Source: an uncultured Actinomycetes bacterium
Lineage (GTDB): Bacteria; Actinomycetota; Actinomycetes; Mycobacteriales; Nakamurellaceae
Length of the DNA stretch: 64,000 bases
Assembly (NCBI GenBank): GCA_937926105.1
Contig: CALANS010000048.1
Location: 39,677-103,676, forward strand
Reading direction: 5' to 3'
A program made the translations under genes and the position numbers. Under the pieces are notes generated by a model. The model was not told the origin of the DNA, searched no databases, and saw only the letters and a list, made by a program, of their open reading frames with translations. Of the stretch, positions 36,211 to 45,706 are shown piece after piece; position 1 is the stretch's first letter; each line of letters opens with the position of its first letter.

Positions 36211-38592
36211 TCAATCCCCCGGAGCGGCAAGGGACCCCAGCACTCGATCCAGTGCATCGACGAACAGGTCGGCGTGCTCGTCGGTCCAGATGAGCGGGGG
36301 GCGGACCTTGAGGACGGTGCCGGAAGGTCCGGTCAGCCCGGCCATGACGCCCTCGTCGACCAGCGCGTTCAGGACATCTCGTGCCCATTCCCGCTCATTG
36401 GTCGTGCCCGAGGGAGCGTGCAGATCGATTCCGGCCACCAGGCCGATTCCCCGGACTTCTCCGAGTTCCGGATGCCGCCCGGCCAGATCCCGCAGACCGT
36501 GGCGGAGGCGCTCCCCGACGGCGGCCGCCCGGGTCGGTACGTCCTGGTCCTGCAGCACATCTAGCACGGCGAGCCCGGCCGCGGCCGCGACCGGGCTCGC
36601 CGCGAAGGTGGAGAAGTATTCGTAGTCACGCGACAGCGCGTCGGCGATGTCCCGCCTGGTGACCAGCGCGCCGATCGGATAGCCGGCACCCATCGGCTTG
36701 CCCAGCGAGACCATGTCCGGCACCACTCCGGCCAGCGCGAAGCGCCACCATGCCGGCCCCGTCCGGCCGTAACCGGCCTGCACCTCGTCGGCCAGATACA
36801 GCGCGCCCGCCGCGTGCGCGCCGGAGCGCAGCCCCCGCAGGTATCCGGCGGGCGCGTCCAGGATGCCCTCGCTGGTGAAGAGGCTGTCGGCCAGCAGGAG
36901 CGCCGGGCGGTCGCCGCCTGTGCGCAGCCGTTCCGCTGCCTGCGTCACCCGCCGTTCGGCGAGGGTCGTGCTGGCCTCGTCGTCGGCGCCCAGGCCGTGC
37001 GGAGCCTCGAAGGTCGCCACGTGCGCGGGCCGATGGCCGGGCGGCCACTCGTTGGGGCTCAGGTCGGCCATCCACCTGGTGGAGCCGTGGTAGGCGTGCT
37101 CGGCCACCAGCGCGCCGGTGCCTCCGGTGTAGGCGGTGGCCAGCCGCCAGGCCAGCTCGTTGGCCTCGGTGCCCGACGTGGTGAACAGGCAGGTGTCCAG
37201 TTCATCGGGCATGGTGGCCAGGATCCGCTCGGCCAACTCGACCACGCCGCCGTGCAGGTACCGGGAGTGCGTGTTCAGTGCCGCCAACTGCCGCGATACC
37301 GCTTGCGTCACCACGGGATGCGAATGGCCGACGACTGCGACGTTGTTGTACGCATCCAGCAGCCGGGTGCCGTCCGCGGTGAACAGCCACGGACCCTCGC
37401 CCCGCACGATGTGCAACGGTCGGCGGTAGAACAGCGGAGACAGCGACCCGGCCATCGCCTGGTGCCGCCGGCCCAGCAGCGAGCCCGGAGCCGGCGTCAC
37501 CGCTCCGTTCCGTGGCCCGTCCGGTGAGTTCGTCACCGCCGCCGTCGATGTGGTGCGCGGCTGCGCCGTCGCCGCTGGCGCCCGGGAGGTCCCGGCCAGT
37601 CGGCCGATCAATCGAGCCAGCTCGGTGACCGAGATGGCCGACAGCTCGTCCAGCAGCCGCCGGTTCGCCTCGTCGTACCGGCTGATATAGGTGGAGTTGT
37701 CGGCGTGTTCGCCTGCCCGTCCGGCGGAGATCGCTTCGGTGACGCCGAGCCGGGCCAGCATCAGCTCGCCCAGCACCGCGACCTCGTCCGGCTCGAGAAG
37801 TCGGTGCCGCTGGTAGCCGTCCAGCACGGCGGCAGCCAGCTCCCAGGTGCCCGCTGGTTGCTCGGTCGAGGTGTTGCGCAGCACCGACGCCAGCGTGACG
37901 GCCAGGTCGCAGACGGCCGCGGTGTGGTGCATGTCCCCGAAGTCGATCACCCCGGTGACGGTGCCCCCGACGGCCAGCACATTGGACAGCGTGACGTCGG
38001 CGTGCTGGACCCAGGACGGTAGCGCGGACGTGGCGGCAAGCGCGGGACGCACCCGGTCGACCAGCGTCGCCAGCCGATCCCCAGGGGGCTCCAGCGCCGG
38101 CAACCGGCGCACATCCCACCCGATCAGCCGACCCGCCGCTGGGTGGAAAAAGCCCTGCAGCGCCACCTGGATCCGGGCGGTGATCGCCCCGATCTGTCCG
38201 GCGATGTCGGCGCTGATCGGCGCGCCTTCCAGGTCGGAGCCGGGCAACACGGTGATCAGCCGGGCCAGGCAGCGCCGGCCAGCGGAGTCAGTCACGGTGG
38301 TGACGGCCTGCCCGGACGTGGTGGGGGTCGTCACCGGTACGGGCAGGCCGCGAGCGACGCGGCTAATGTGCTCCAGGGCGGCGACCTCCATGTCGACGAC
38401 GCCCGGGGCCTCGGCCGGATTGGAGACCTTGAGCACGAACGTGTCGTCCACCAGCAGGTTGGCGTCGCGCTCGGAGCCCAACCGCCGCAGCCTGGTCGGG
38501 GACATCGCCCAGGCGTCGGTCAGCAACGCAGATGCAGCCGCGTCGTCCAGCGACGGGGCGGGGGTGTGCAACACGTCCGGAGTGGCCGTCAT
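36211..38592 (-). CDS. APH kinase - class III aminotransferase-fold (phospho-lyase) fusion
   Basis: 793 residues from ATG 38592; ATGs at 38601 and 38622 are alternatives. Residues ~20-330 are an aminoglycoside-phosphotransferase-type kinase (QHADVTLSNVL catalytic loop, VIDFGD metal motif). Residues ~370-790 are a class III aminotransferase fold with NTHSRYLHGG, FTTSGTEANELA, LADEVQAGYGRTG and the PLP lysine in SLGKPMGAGYPIGA. The second half resembles human ETNPPL/PHYKPL, phospho-lyases acting on O-phosphoethanolamine and 5-phosphohydroxylysine; the first half resembles hydroxylysine kinase. The fusion should phosphorylate an amino alcohol and then eliminate phosphate and ammonia to give an aldehyde. 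Last core gene of the minus-strand amine operon. Confidence 0.82.
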   Translation of the reverse strand: MTATPDVLHTPAPSLDDAAASALLTDAWAMSPTRLRRLGSERDANLLVDDTFVLKVSNPAEAPGVVDMEVAALEHISRVARGLPVPVTTPTTSGQAVTTVTDSAGRRCLARLITVLPGSDLEGAPISADIAGQIGAITARIQVALQGFFHPAAGRLIGWDVRRLPALEPPGDRLATLVDRVRPALAATSALPSWVQHADVTLSNVLAVGGTVTGVIDFGDMHHTAAVCDLAVTLASVLRNTSTEQPAGTWELAAAVLDGYQRHRLLEPDEVAVLGELMLARLGVTEAISAGRAGEHADNSTYISRYDEANRRLLDELSAISVTELARLIGRLAGTSRAPAATAQPRTTSTAAVTNSPDGPRNGAVTPAPGSLLGRRHQAMAGSLSPLFYRRPLHIVRGEGPWLFTADGTRLLDAYNNVAVVGHSHPVVTQAVSRQLAALNTHSRYLHGGVVELAERILATMPDELDTCLFTTSGTEANELAWRLATAYTGGTGALVAEHAYHGSTRWMADLSPNEWPPGHRPAHVATFEAPHGLGADDEASTTLAERRVTQAAERLRTGGDRPALLLADSLFTSEGILDAPAGYLRGLRSGAHAAGALYLADEVQAGYGRTGPAWWRFALAGVVPDMVSLGKPMGAGYPIGALVTRRDIADALSRDYEYFSTFAASPVAAAAGLAVLDVLQDQDVPTRAAAVGERLRHGLRDLAGRHPELGEVRGIGLVAGIDLHAPSGTTNEREWARDVLNALVDEGVMAGLTGPSGTVLKVRPPLIWTDEHADLFVDALDRVLGSLAAPGD

Positions 38593-38625
38593 GCCGTCCA
38601 TCTCACCGCATGGCTCGGGCACGCC

Positions 38626-39768
38626 CTACAGCCGGTAGACGCGTTCGGCGTTGCCGCTGCCGATGAGCGCTATCACGCGCTCGGCGTCCGGCAGTGACCA
38701 GTCGCCCCGCGTGACCCACCTGCCGACGACGGTGCAGATGGCCCGCCGCCACAGCCAGGAGCCGAGCAGGTGTAGTTCGGCCGGTCCCCAGGCATCCGAG
38801 GAGAACAGTTGCTTATGGAACGGTGCCAGTTCCAGCGATTCCGCGACCAGTTGGACGCTCTGCGCGCCCACGTAATTCAGACCCTCGCCCACGTCGAAGT
38901 ACACATTGCCGAAGACCTGCGCCAAGAACCCCGCCTCGCGCTGGTACGGGTAGCAGTGCAACAGCATCACCGGCACGCCGGTCGGTTCCACCAGCCGCAG
39001 CCAGCCGGACAGCAGAGAGGGGTTGGCCCGGTGCAGATCCAGGTCGGGATCGCCGTAGCCGCAGTGGATCTGGATCGGCAGTCCGCGATCGACCGCCGCC
39101 CACAGCAGGTAGCGCAGCAGCACCGGATCGGCGATCCGGGCGGCGCTGCCGTCGCCCAACGCCACGTCCGCACGCGCGACCACCTCGGCCTCGGGCGGTC
39201 GCTCGGCCGGCACGTCGAAGCCGTACCGGTACGCCAGGATGCTCTTGACCCCGACCGCGTTGGCCGTCTCGGCACGCAGCAGGTCCGGAAAATCGCTGAC
39301 GAAGCCGCGGCCGCTCCCGCATCGGGCCAGCAGCCGCTCGGCCAGCGCCTCTAGCCGGACAATCTCCAGGGCCTGCGCACCGGAGACCGCCGCGTGGCCG
39401 GCGGGGTCCAGCACGTCGTCACTGCGGTGGCCGGTGTCGATCAGGTAGCTGCCGATACCGCTGGCCCGTAGCAGCCGCTCCGTCACCTCTCCGTTGCCCA
39501 GCTCGACGCGCCGCCGCCAGTAGTCGTCGGCGCCGGCGTGCGGGGCCAGGTCGAGCAGTGGAGCGCACCAGCGCCGGATCGCAAAGCCCACCTGGGAGTC
39601 GAAGGAGGTGAATCCCGGTGTGGCCCTGGGCGCCTCGGTGATCAGCGATTCGAACTCGGTTCGGTCGACGTCGGTGCGTAGCGCCCCGTGTACGTGGTGG
39701 TCGACCAGCGGCAGCGCCGCGAGGGTCTCGGCCAGCGGGCCGTCCAGGAGGTCGGGATCGATCACCAT
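38626..39768 (-). CDS. FluG-type amidohydrolase
   Basis: 380 residues from ATG 39768. TIM-barrel amidohydrolase with LVDHHVHG near residue 22 (H-x-H), QIHCGYGD, MLLHCYPYQREA, a late FSSDAWGPAE aspartate and the NAERVYRL ending. This is the group found fused or adjacent to glutamine-synthetase-like enzymes (FluG/nodulin type), which fits the GS-like gene three genes upstream. It overlaps the aminotransferase gene by seven bases. Likely hydrolyses a gamma-glutamyl or amide intermediate; the substrate is inferred from context only. Confidence 0.8.
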   Translation of the reverse strand: MVIDPDLLDGPLAETLAALPLVDHHVHGALRTDVDRTEFESLITEAPRATPGFTSFDSQVGFAIRRWCAPLLDLAPHAGADDYWRRRVELGNGEVTERLLRASGIGSYLIDTGHRSDDVLDPAGHAAVSGAQALEIVRLEALAERLLARCGSGRGFVSDFPDLLRAETANAVGVKSILAYRYGFDVPAERPPEAEVVARADVALGDGSAARIADPVLLRYLLWAAVDRGLPIQIHCGYGDPDLDLHRANPSLLSGWLRLVEPTGVPVMLLHCYPYQREAGFLAQVFGNVYFDVGEGLNYVGAQSVQLVAESLELAPFHKQLFSSDAWGPAELHLLGSWLWRRAICTVVGRWVTRGDWSLPDAERVIALIGSGNAERVYRL

Positions 39769-41066
39769 CCGGCGAACTCCCGTACCGCGTCGGCGTCCAC
39801 CAGTCCGGCGTCCGCATCGGTGATCGCGCTGGCCAGCAGATCCACGGCACGATCGACCTCGTCGTCGGAGATCACCAGAGGGGGAGTGACCTCCAGGACG
39901 TTTCCGCCCACGTAGTAGCAGACCGCGCCCAGTTCCCACAGCCGGTAGACCGTCCGGGCCGCGAGACCCGCTGCCCGCTCACGGGTATCGGCGTTAGCTA
40001 CCAGGTCCACGCCGATCACCAGACCGCGGCCGCGGATGTCGCCGACGCACGCCAGGTCGCCGGTGGCCTGGGCCAGCCCGCGGCGCAGTCGCTCACCGGC
40101 GACGGCGGCTCGTTGGACCAGCCCGTCCTGCTGCAGGGTCCGCAACACCGCACGGCCGATCGCCGTGCACACCGGGTTGCCGGCCGTCGTCAGCAGCGCC
40201 GAGGATGGCGGGCCGTCCAGCACCGCTGCCGGGCCGACGATCGCCGAGATCGGCAGCCCGGCGCCCAGCGCCTTGCCGAAGGTCACCAGGTCCGGGGTGA
40301 TTCCGTCGTGGCTGAACGCGTGCAGCGTTCCGCTGCGGCCCAGCCCGACCTTGACCTCGTCGCAGATCAGCAGCACTCCGGCGGCCGAGCAAGCCGCCGC
40401 CAACCCGGCCAGGAAGCCATCCGGTGGCACCACCAGGCCGCCGTCGGACAGGATGGGTTCGACGATGACACAAGCGATGTCGCCCGCGGCAAGCTCCCGC
40501 CGGACCGCGTCCAGGCTGTCGGCCACCGGCAGTTGCCGATACGGGTCGGGATAGGGCACGAAGCGGATCCGGTCGTCGGTCTCCACGTTCCCGGCGGCCA
40601 CGTGCACCCCGGAGGCGCGCATGGCGACACCCAGCCCGCCGTGGTAGCTGCCCTGGAACGCCAGCACCCCGGATCTGCCGGTGGCCGCGCGGGCGCACCG
40701 GATGGCCACGTCGTTGGCGTCGGTGCCGGCGTGGCCGAAGTACACCCGCCGATCGCCGCTTCCGGGCACCAGGGCCAGCAGGTCTTCGGCGAGGCCGACC
40801 GCGTCCGGGTGCACCGCCGATAGCGCGCCGGCGCCCGGCTGCGCCGCCAGCGCCCGGCTGCCGGCCTCGACGACGGCCGGGTGGCCGTGGCCGAGTCCGG
40901 TGGCCGTCCAGGTGGCCGACAGGTCAAGCAATTCCCGACCCCCGGCCTCGACCAGGGTGCTGCCGTGCCCGGAGGTGACGGCCAGCGGGAAGAACCGCAG
41001 CTTCTCCACCCCGGCGATCACCGAATCCCGCGCGTACAGGGCGGCGGCCGCCGTGGGTTCCGTCAT
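39762..41066 (-). CDS. Class III aminotransferase
   Basis: 434 residues. Fold type I PLP enzyme with YFGHAGTDANDVAIRCAR at the cofactor phosphate site, ICDEVKVGLGRSG and the Schiff-base lysine in TFGKALGAGLPISA. Family members transfer the omega-amino group of GABA, putrescine, beta-alanine and similar amines. Start overlaps the permease stop by four bases and its stop overlaps the amidohydrolase start by seven. In context it probably deaminates the imported (possibly glutamylated) amine. Confidence 0.85.
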   Translation of the reverse strand: MTEPTAAAALYARDSVIAGVEKLRFFPLAVTSGHGSTLVEAGGRELLDLSATWTATGLGHGHPAVVEAGSRALAAQPGAGALSAVHPDAVGLAEDLLALVPGSGDRRVYFGHAGTDANDVAIRCARAATGRSGVLAFQGSYHGGLGVAMRASGVHVAAGNVETDDRIRFVPYPDPYRQLPVADSLDAVRRELAAGDIACVIVEPILSDGGLVVPPDGFLAGLAAACSAAGVLLICDEVKVGLGRSGTLHAFSHDGITPDLVTFGKALGAGLPISAIVGPAAVLDGPPSSALLTTAGNPVCTAIGRAVLRTLQQDGLVQRAAVAGERLRRGLAQATGDLACVGDIRGRGLVIGVDLVANADTRERAAGLAARTVYRLWELGAVCYYVGGNVLEVTPPLVISDDEVDRAVDLLASAITDADAGLVDADAVREFAGW

Positions 41067-42514
41067 GCCGGAACCTCGGCGTCGAACTCGGATTCGGTGC
41101 CCTCCTCGAGCTCTCGGACCAGCGACTCACCGATGCGCTTGGTCAACCCTGGCGCCGCGAGCGCGATGATGATGCCGACCACTACCCAGGCCAGCGCCAG
41201 GTAGGCGGGCGCGAATCCGACCTGGTCCTTGACGCCATACCAGAGCACCGTCAGGATCAAGATCGCTCCCAGGGTCGGGATGATCAGTTCGGCGGGCTTG
41301 ACGGAGATCTGGCCGCGCCGCCACGCGGCGAACACCGCCACCTCCACCAGCAGGTAGACGACCAGGATCGCGGTCGCGCCCGTCACCGCGAAGTAGAAAT
41401 ACGAGTCCAGCGCCGCATCGCCGGTGCCCATCACCGGCCACACGGTGAAGTAGGAGATCACGTTGACCACCAGCGCGCCGCCGGCCACGAACAGCAGGGC
41501 GTTGCGCGGGTTGTGGTGCCTGGGCTCGACCTCGGCGAACACCTTGGGTCCGAAGCCGTCCCGCGCCAGGGCGAACAGAAGCCGGGAAGCGGTGGCCAGC
41601 GAGGACAGGTTGGAGGCGAAGGCGCTCATCAGCGCGGCGATCACCAGGATGATGGCGAACCACCGCCCCACGTAGTCCAGGCTGAGGTCGCCGAGGGTGT
41701 TGGGTGAGCTGCCGAATGCGTCCAGGCCCGCCTTGTCGGTGCCGAAACCGACCGTCTGCGCGAACATCACGATGACGAACAGCACCCCGGTCAGCAGCAC
41801 CGACCCGAACAGTGCCCGAGGGATGTTGCGCCGCGGGCTGTCGGTCTCCTCGCCGAGTGCCGCGCAGGCCTCGAAGCCGGCCCACGACAGGAATGCGGCC
41901 ACCACCGCGGCGATGATCGGGCCGAAGCCGATAGTGCCCGGGTTGAACGGCTGCCAGTTGATGCCGGTGGTGTCGCTGCCGCCGTGGCCGAATATCACGA
42001 TGCTCAAGATGACCATGCAGGTGATGCCGATGCCCTCGATGATGAGCAGCCACTTGGCGACCGTGCGGGTGTCCCGGGTGTTCAGGAATGTCGTCAGCAC
42101 GAGCGCAATGAGCGCTGGCACGATCCACACCACCTGGGTCGGTGTCGAGGACCCGTCCGCGATGCCCAGCAGGGCATTGAAGAAGTCGCCGACCAGTGCG
42201 ATGGTGCAGATCGAGAAGAACAGGTAGGTGCCGAACAGCGCGAACCCGGCGACGAACCCGGTGCGCGGGCCCAGCGTCACCCCGACCAGGGCGTAGGCGC
42301 TGCCGGCGTGGTTGTACCGCTGGGTGAGCCGGATGAATCCGTAGGCAACCAGGGCGACGCCGACGAAGCCGAGCAGGAACACCAGCGGAACCGCGGCGCC
42401 GACCTGACCGATCAGTCCCTGCCCGTTACCGGCCATCGCCAGCGTCGGGCCCATCAGGCCGAGCGAGAGCGCGAGCGCTCCCCACAGCTTGAGCTTCTTG
42501 CGTGGTGCGCTCAT
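41063..42514 (-). CDS. APC-family amino acid/amine permease
   Basis: 483 residues from ATG 42514, which has AAGGAGA upstream (an ATG at 42529 is an alternative). Twelve or so hydrophobic segments; the first helix region has the APC signature (LSLGLMGPTLAMAGNGQG) and the FLSWAGFEACAALGEETDSPRRNIPRAL segment typical of the superfamily. Charged tail at the C-terminus (EELEEGTESEFDAE). Imports the substrate handled by the flanking enzymes, probably an amine or amino acid. Lies 28 bases below the GS-like gene and overlaps the aminotransferase gene. Confidence 0.87.
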   Translation of the reverse strand: MSAPRKKLKLWGALALSLGLMGPTLAMAGNGQGLIGQVGAAVPLVFLLGFVGVALVAYGFIRLTQRYNHAGSAYALVGVTLGPRTGFVAGFALFGTYLFFSICTIALVGDFFNALLGIADGSSTPTQVVWIVPALIALVLTTFLNTRDTRTVAKWLLIIEGIGITCMVILSIVIFGHGGSDTTGINWQPFNPGTIGFGPIIAAVVAAFLSWAGFEACAALGEETDSPRRNIPRALFGSVLLTGVLFVIVMFAQTVGFGTDKAGLDAFGSSPNTLGDLSLDYVGRWFAIILVIAALMSAFASNLSSLATASRLLFALARDGFGPKVFAEVEPRHHNPRNALLFVAGGALVVNVISYFTVWPVMGTGDAALDSYFYFAVTGATAILVVYLLVEVAVFAAWRRGQISVKPAELIIPTLGAILILTVLWYGVKDQVGFAPAYLALAWVVVGIIIALAAPGLTKRIGESLVRELEEGTESEFDAEVPA

Positions 42515-42542
42515 CGCGGTCTCCTTCACGACATCCGGTGGG

Positions 42543-43889
42543 TCAGGCCGACCAGGCGAATCGGGTCTGCCGGTAGCGGTCGGCGTCGGGGTAGGCCTCC
42601 AGCTCGTGGGAGCGCACCGCGGCGATCGCGGCCTTCAGCTCCGGCCCGACGATGGCGGTGGTAGCCGCACTCGCAGCGAACGCGTCCAGCGCGCCGGGCA
42701 GCGTGTCGGGCAACCGGCGCAGGTGGGCGTCGGCGGCGGCCGCCTTGCTCAGCGCCGTCGGATCTCCCGGCACCTCGGCCGGCAGCGGGAGCCCGGCGTC
42801 CAGGCCGTTCGCGGCGATGCCCAGCAGCAGCCCGGCGGCCACGTACGGGTTCGCGGCGCCGTCGATGCACTTGACCTCGACGTTGGCGCCGTGCGGGTTC
42901 CCCGGAGTTGCCGTCAGCAGCCGTACCGCCGCCTCGCGGTTCTCCACGCCCCAGCAGCTGTACGCGCCGGACCAGTGCCCTGGCACCAGGCGGTCGGTGG
43001 ACACCACCGATCCGGCGAGCACGGCGATGGTCTCGGGTAGGTGCTCGACCAGTCCGGCGACCAGATGCTCGCCGTCCGGCGTCATCCCAGCCCCGCCCGC
43101 CCCGCCGGAGAGCAGCGGTCGGCCATCGCGGGTGAACGACAGGTGCAGGTGACCGCCGTTTCCCGAGCCGCCCTCGAACGGCATCGGCGAGAACGACACC
43201 AACAGATTGCGTTCCCGCGCGACTCGCCCGATCACCGTGCGGGCCAGCAGCACCGCATCAGCGGCGGCCACCAGCGAGGCCGGCGGCAGCGACAGCTCGT
43301 ACTGGCCCATCCCGTATTCCGCGTGGATCTGCTCCACGGGTACGCCCGCCGCCGCGAGACGGTCGGTGATGTCGGCCGCGAAGCCGGACAGCATGGAGAA
43401 CTCACCCGCGCCGTAGGCGGTCCAGCCGCGCTCGTCGCCGATGCGAGTCCCGGTGGCGTCCATCACCGTGAACTCCATCTCGAACCCGGCGAGCACGTCG
43501 ATACCCATGCGGGCGACGCGGTCCACCTGCCGGCACGCCACGTCCCGCCAGCACAGCGCGGACCGGTTGCCGTCCTGGGTGTGCACGTCGGCGGGCGCCC
43601 AGGCGAAGCCGTCGTCCAGCACCACGGCGCCGGACAGGTCGGCGACCAGGCGCAGATCGCCGGTGACGCCGATCTCGTCCGTCATCGCGACGTGGTTGTC
43701 CACGCAGAACACCGGCCATGTCACGGAGGCGCCCATGCCGGCCGTGGCGAATGCTTCCATGCGTGCCGCCGGTACCGACTTGGCCCGGAGCACGCCGCCC
43801 GAGTCCGACACCATCCCGCAGAGCAGCCTGGCACCGGCGGAGCGCAGCCGGGAGGCGTGATCCTTGATGTCGTCGACGGTCGCCTGCAC
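42543..43889 (-). CDS. Glutamine synthetase-like gamma-glutamyl ligase
   Basis: 448 residues from GTG 43889. GS fold with FEMEF, EYGMGQYELS and GNGGHLHLSF metal/ATP motifs, GHWSGAYSCWGVENREAAVR, and an IDGAANPYVAAGLLLG C-terminal signature. It lacks the adenylylation-loop tyrosine region recognisable in housekeeping GlnA and is followed by permease and aminotransferases. This resembles GlnA3/GlnA4-type gamma-glutamyl-polyamine or -ethanolamine ligases of actinobacteria rather than a nitrogen-assimilating GS. First gene of the amine operon, divergent across 82 bases from the class II amidotransferase-like gene. Confidence 0.82.
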   Translation of the reverse strand: MQATVDDIKDHASRLRSAGARLLCGMVSDSGGVLRAKSVPAARMEAFATAGMGASVTWPVFCVDNHVAMTDEIGVTGDLRLVADLSGAVVLDDGFAWAPADVHTQDGNRSALCWRDVACRQVDRVARMGIDVLAGFEMEFTVMDATGTRIGDERGWTAYGAGEFSMLSGFAADITDRLAAAGVPVEQIHAEYGMGQYELSLPPASLVAAADAVLLARTVIGRVARERNLLVSFSPMPFEGGSGNGGHLHLSFTRDGRPLLSGGAGGAGMTPDGEHLVAGLVEHLPETIAVLAGSVVSTDRLVPGHWSGAYSCWGVENREAAVRLLTATPGNPHGANVEVKCIDGAANPYVAAGLLLGIAANGLDAGLPLPAEVPGDPTALSKAAAADAHLRRLPDTLPGALDAFAASAATTAIVGPELKAAIAAVRSHELEAYPDADRYRQTRFAWSA

Positions 43890-43971
43890 TGTGGTTCGCT
43901 CATTTCGTCAGGTCGGAGTATCTTGCGAGTTGTTATACACGTTTCATAGCCTGCTGGGAAGGGGCCGGGCC

Positions 43972-44775
43972 ATGTGCCGTCTGCTGGGTTTCGTGGCGCG
44001 GGTGCCGGTCGCGGTGCGAGACGTTCTGGGAGCGGAGGATTTCGGCCGGTTCACCGAGCTGACCCGGTTGCACGGCGACGGGTGGGGAATGGCCTGGGGT
44101 GGCCCGAACGGCATGCAGCGGGCGGTCGCCCCCACCGCCGCACTGGCCGATCCGGACTACCAACGGCTGTCCCAGCAGGCGCTGGCGCCGGCGGGCCTGG
44201 TGCACCTGCGGTGGGCCACCGACGGACTGGCGATTGCCACCGAGAACACCCACCCGTTCGTTGCCGGCGACATGGCGTTCGCGCACAACGGCAACATCGC
44301 CCCGATTCCGGAGCTGGAGGGCATGCTCTCGGCCGCCAGCATGCGAGAACTGCAGGGCGCGACCGACAGCGAGCGATACTTTCAGCTGGTCCGCCAGTAC
44401 ATCGAGCGAGTGGGTAGCAGCGTCGAGGGCGTCCAGTCGGCGGTGACGCAGATGCTCTCGCACTTTCGATCTGCCAGCATGAATGCCATGCTGCTGACCG
44501 CTGACGAGTTGATCGTGGTGCACGCCAACAGCACCGCGACGCCACCGCTGAACGACATGCAGGAGCGCTACCCTGGCATGGTCGGCGCGCCGCCCGATCA
44601 CGCCACCGCCTACTTCCAGCTGCGGTACCGGTCGGATCGCGACGCGGTGCTGGTGGCATCCTCCGGGGTGCCGGCGCGGGGGTGGACGGACTTGTCGGCG
44701 AATTCGCTGCTGGTGATCGGGCGGCGCGATCTTTCTGTCCGTACGGTCGATCTCGTGTCGGCGGCGGCGCGCTGA
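43972..44775 (+). CDS. Class II glutamine amidotransferase-like protein (EgtC/YafJ type)
   Basis: 267 residues from ATG 43972; the frame is open upstream but the catalytic cysteine must be residue 2. It begins MCRLLGF, with the N-terminal nucleophile C2 exposed after Met removal, and continues with HGDGWGMAW, HLRWAT, ENTHPF and FAHNGNIA, the class II glutaminase signature. No synthetase domain follows, so it is a stand-alone hydrolase like EgtC, which removes a gamma-glutamyl group. Opposite the GS-like ligase this suggests it cleaves a gamma-glutamyl intermediate. One-base overlap with the RpiR gene. Confidence 0.83.
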   Translation: MCRLLGFVARVPVAVRDVLGAEDFGRFTELTRLHGDGWGMAWGGPNGMQRAVAPTAALADPDYQRLSQQALAPAGLVHLRWATDGLAIATENTHPFVAGDMAFAHNGNIAPIPELEGMLSAASMRELQGATDSERYFQLVRQYIERVGSSVEGVQSAVTQMLSHFRSASMNAMLLTADELIVVHANSTATPPLNDMQERYPGMVGAPPDHATAYFQLRYRSDRDAVLVASSGVPARGWTDLSANSLLVIGRRDLSVRTVDLVSAAAR

Positions 44776-45644
44776 TGCCGTCTGGGTCGGCGGCGTCCAG
44801 GACGGTGGCGCAGCGGCTGCACGACAGCATGGCGTCATTGAGTCCGCAGGAGCGGCGTGCCGCCCGTGCGCTGATGGCCGACTATCCCGGAGTTGGACTG
44901 TCGACCAGCGCCGATCTGGCTCAGGCTGCCGGGGTGAGCCCGGCGACGGTCGTGCGCTTCGCGCGGGCCGTCGGATACTCTGGGTTCGCCGATCTGCAGG
45001 CGGCGCTGCTGGCAGAACTGACCGACCGGCGTGCGAGCCCGATTAGCCGGTACGCCGCGGAGAGCGGTGTCGGCAGTGACGGTCATTGGCTCGACCGCGG
45101 ACTGGAGCTGACCTGCCAGGCGGTGCGTCAGTCGCTCGGGCACATCCCGCACGCCGAGGTCGATGCCGCGGTGGACCTGCTCGCCGATGCGAGCAAGCGG
45201 GTCACCTGTGTGGGCGGGCGGTACAGCGTCATCGTCGCCCAGTATCTGGCGATTCACCTCCAGCAGCTGCGACCGGGGATCACCAGCCGGGCTGACGCGC
45301 AGGGTTTCGGCATGGCCTCGACCATCGATGTGGGCCGCCATGACGTGTATGTCATCTACGACATGCGCCGCTACCAGCGGTCGACGGTGGACCTGGCGCG
45401 GCGACTGCGCTCCCGAGGGGCGCGCATCATCCTGATCACCGACCCCTGGCTCTCGCCGGCCGCGAGCGTCGCCGAGATCGTGCTGCCCACCTCCGTCGAG
45501 TCTCCCTCACCGTTCGACTCGATGGCGCCGGCGTTCGTGCTCTCCGAGCTGCTCATCGGGGCGGTGTTGAGCCGGCTCGGCGAACCCGCTGTCCGGCGCA
45601 TGTCCGACTTCGAGGAGGCCAGCGGCTACGAGATGCTGCCGTGA
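44775..45644 (+). CDS. MurR/RpiR family transcriptional regulator
   Basis: 289 residues from ATG 44775. N-terminal RpiR helix-turn-helix (~1-80: LSTSADLAQAAGVSPATVVRFARAVGYSGFADLQ) followed by a SIS phosphosugar-binding domain (~110-260), although the usual SIS Gly/Ser loop reads VGGRYSVIVAQYL. It is co-translated with the class II hydrolase and converges with the deacetylase-like gene. It likely controls the amine operon, its own operon, or both, and could be the protein that binds the TTC-N3-GAA repeats before the RidA gene. Confidence 0.82.
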   Translation: MPSGSAASRTVAQRLHDSMASLSPQERRAARALMADYPGVGLSTSADLAQAAGVSPATVVRFARAVGYSGFADLQAALLAELTDRRASPISRYAAESGVGSDGHWLDRGLELTCQAVRQSLGHIPHAEVDAAVDLLADASKRVTCVGGRYSVIVAQYLAIHLQQLRPGITSRADAQGFGMASTIDVGRHDVYVIYDMRRYQRSTVDLARRLRSRGARIILITDPWLSPAASVAEIVLPTSVESPSPFDSMAPAFVLSELLIGAVLSRLGEPAVRRMSDFEEASGYEMLP

Positions 45645-45706
45645 GGACCGGGATATCGACGCTATGAGCGGTGACGGTGATATCGCCGCCGCCGTTTCGG
45701 TTCCCG

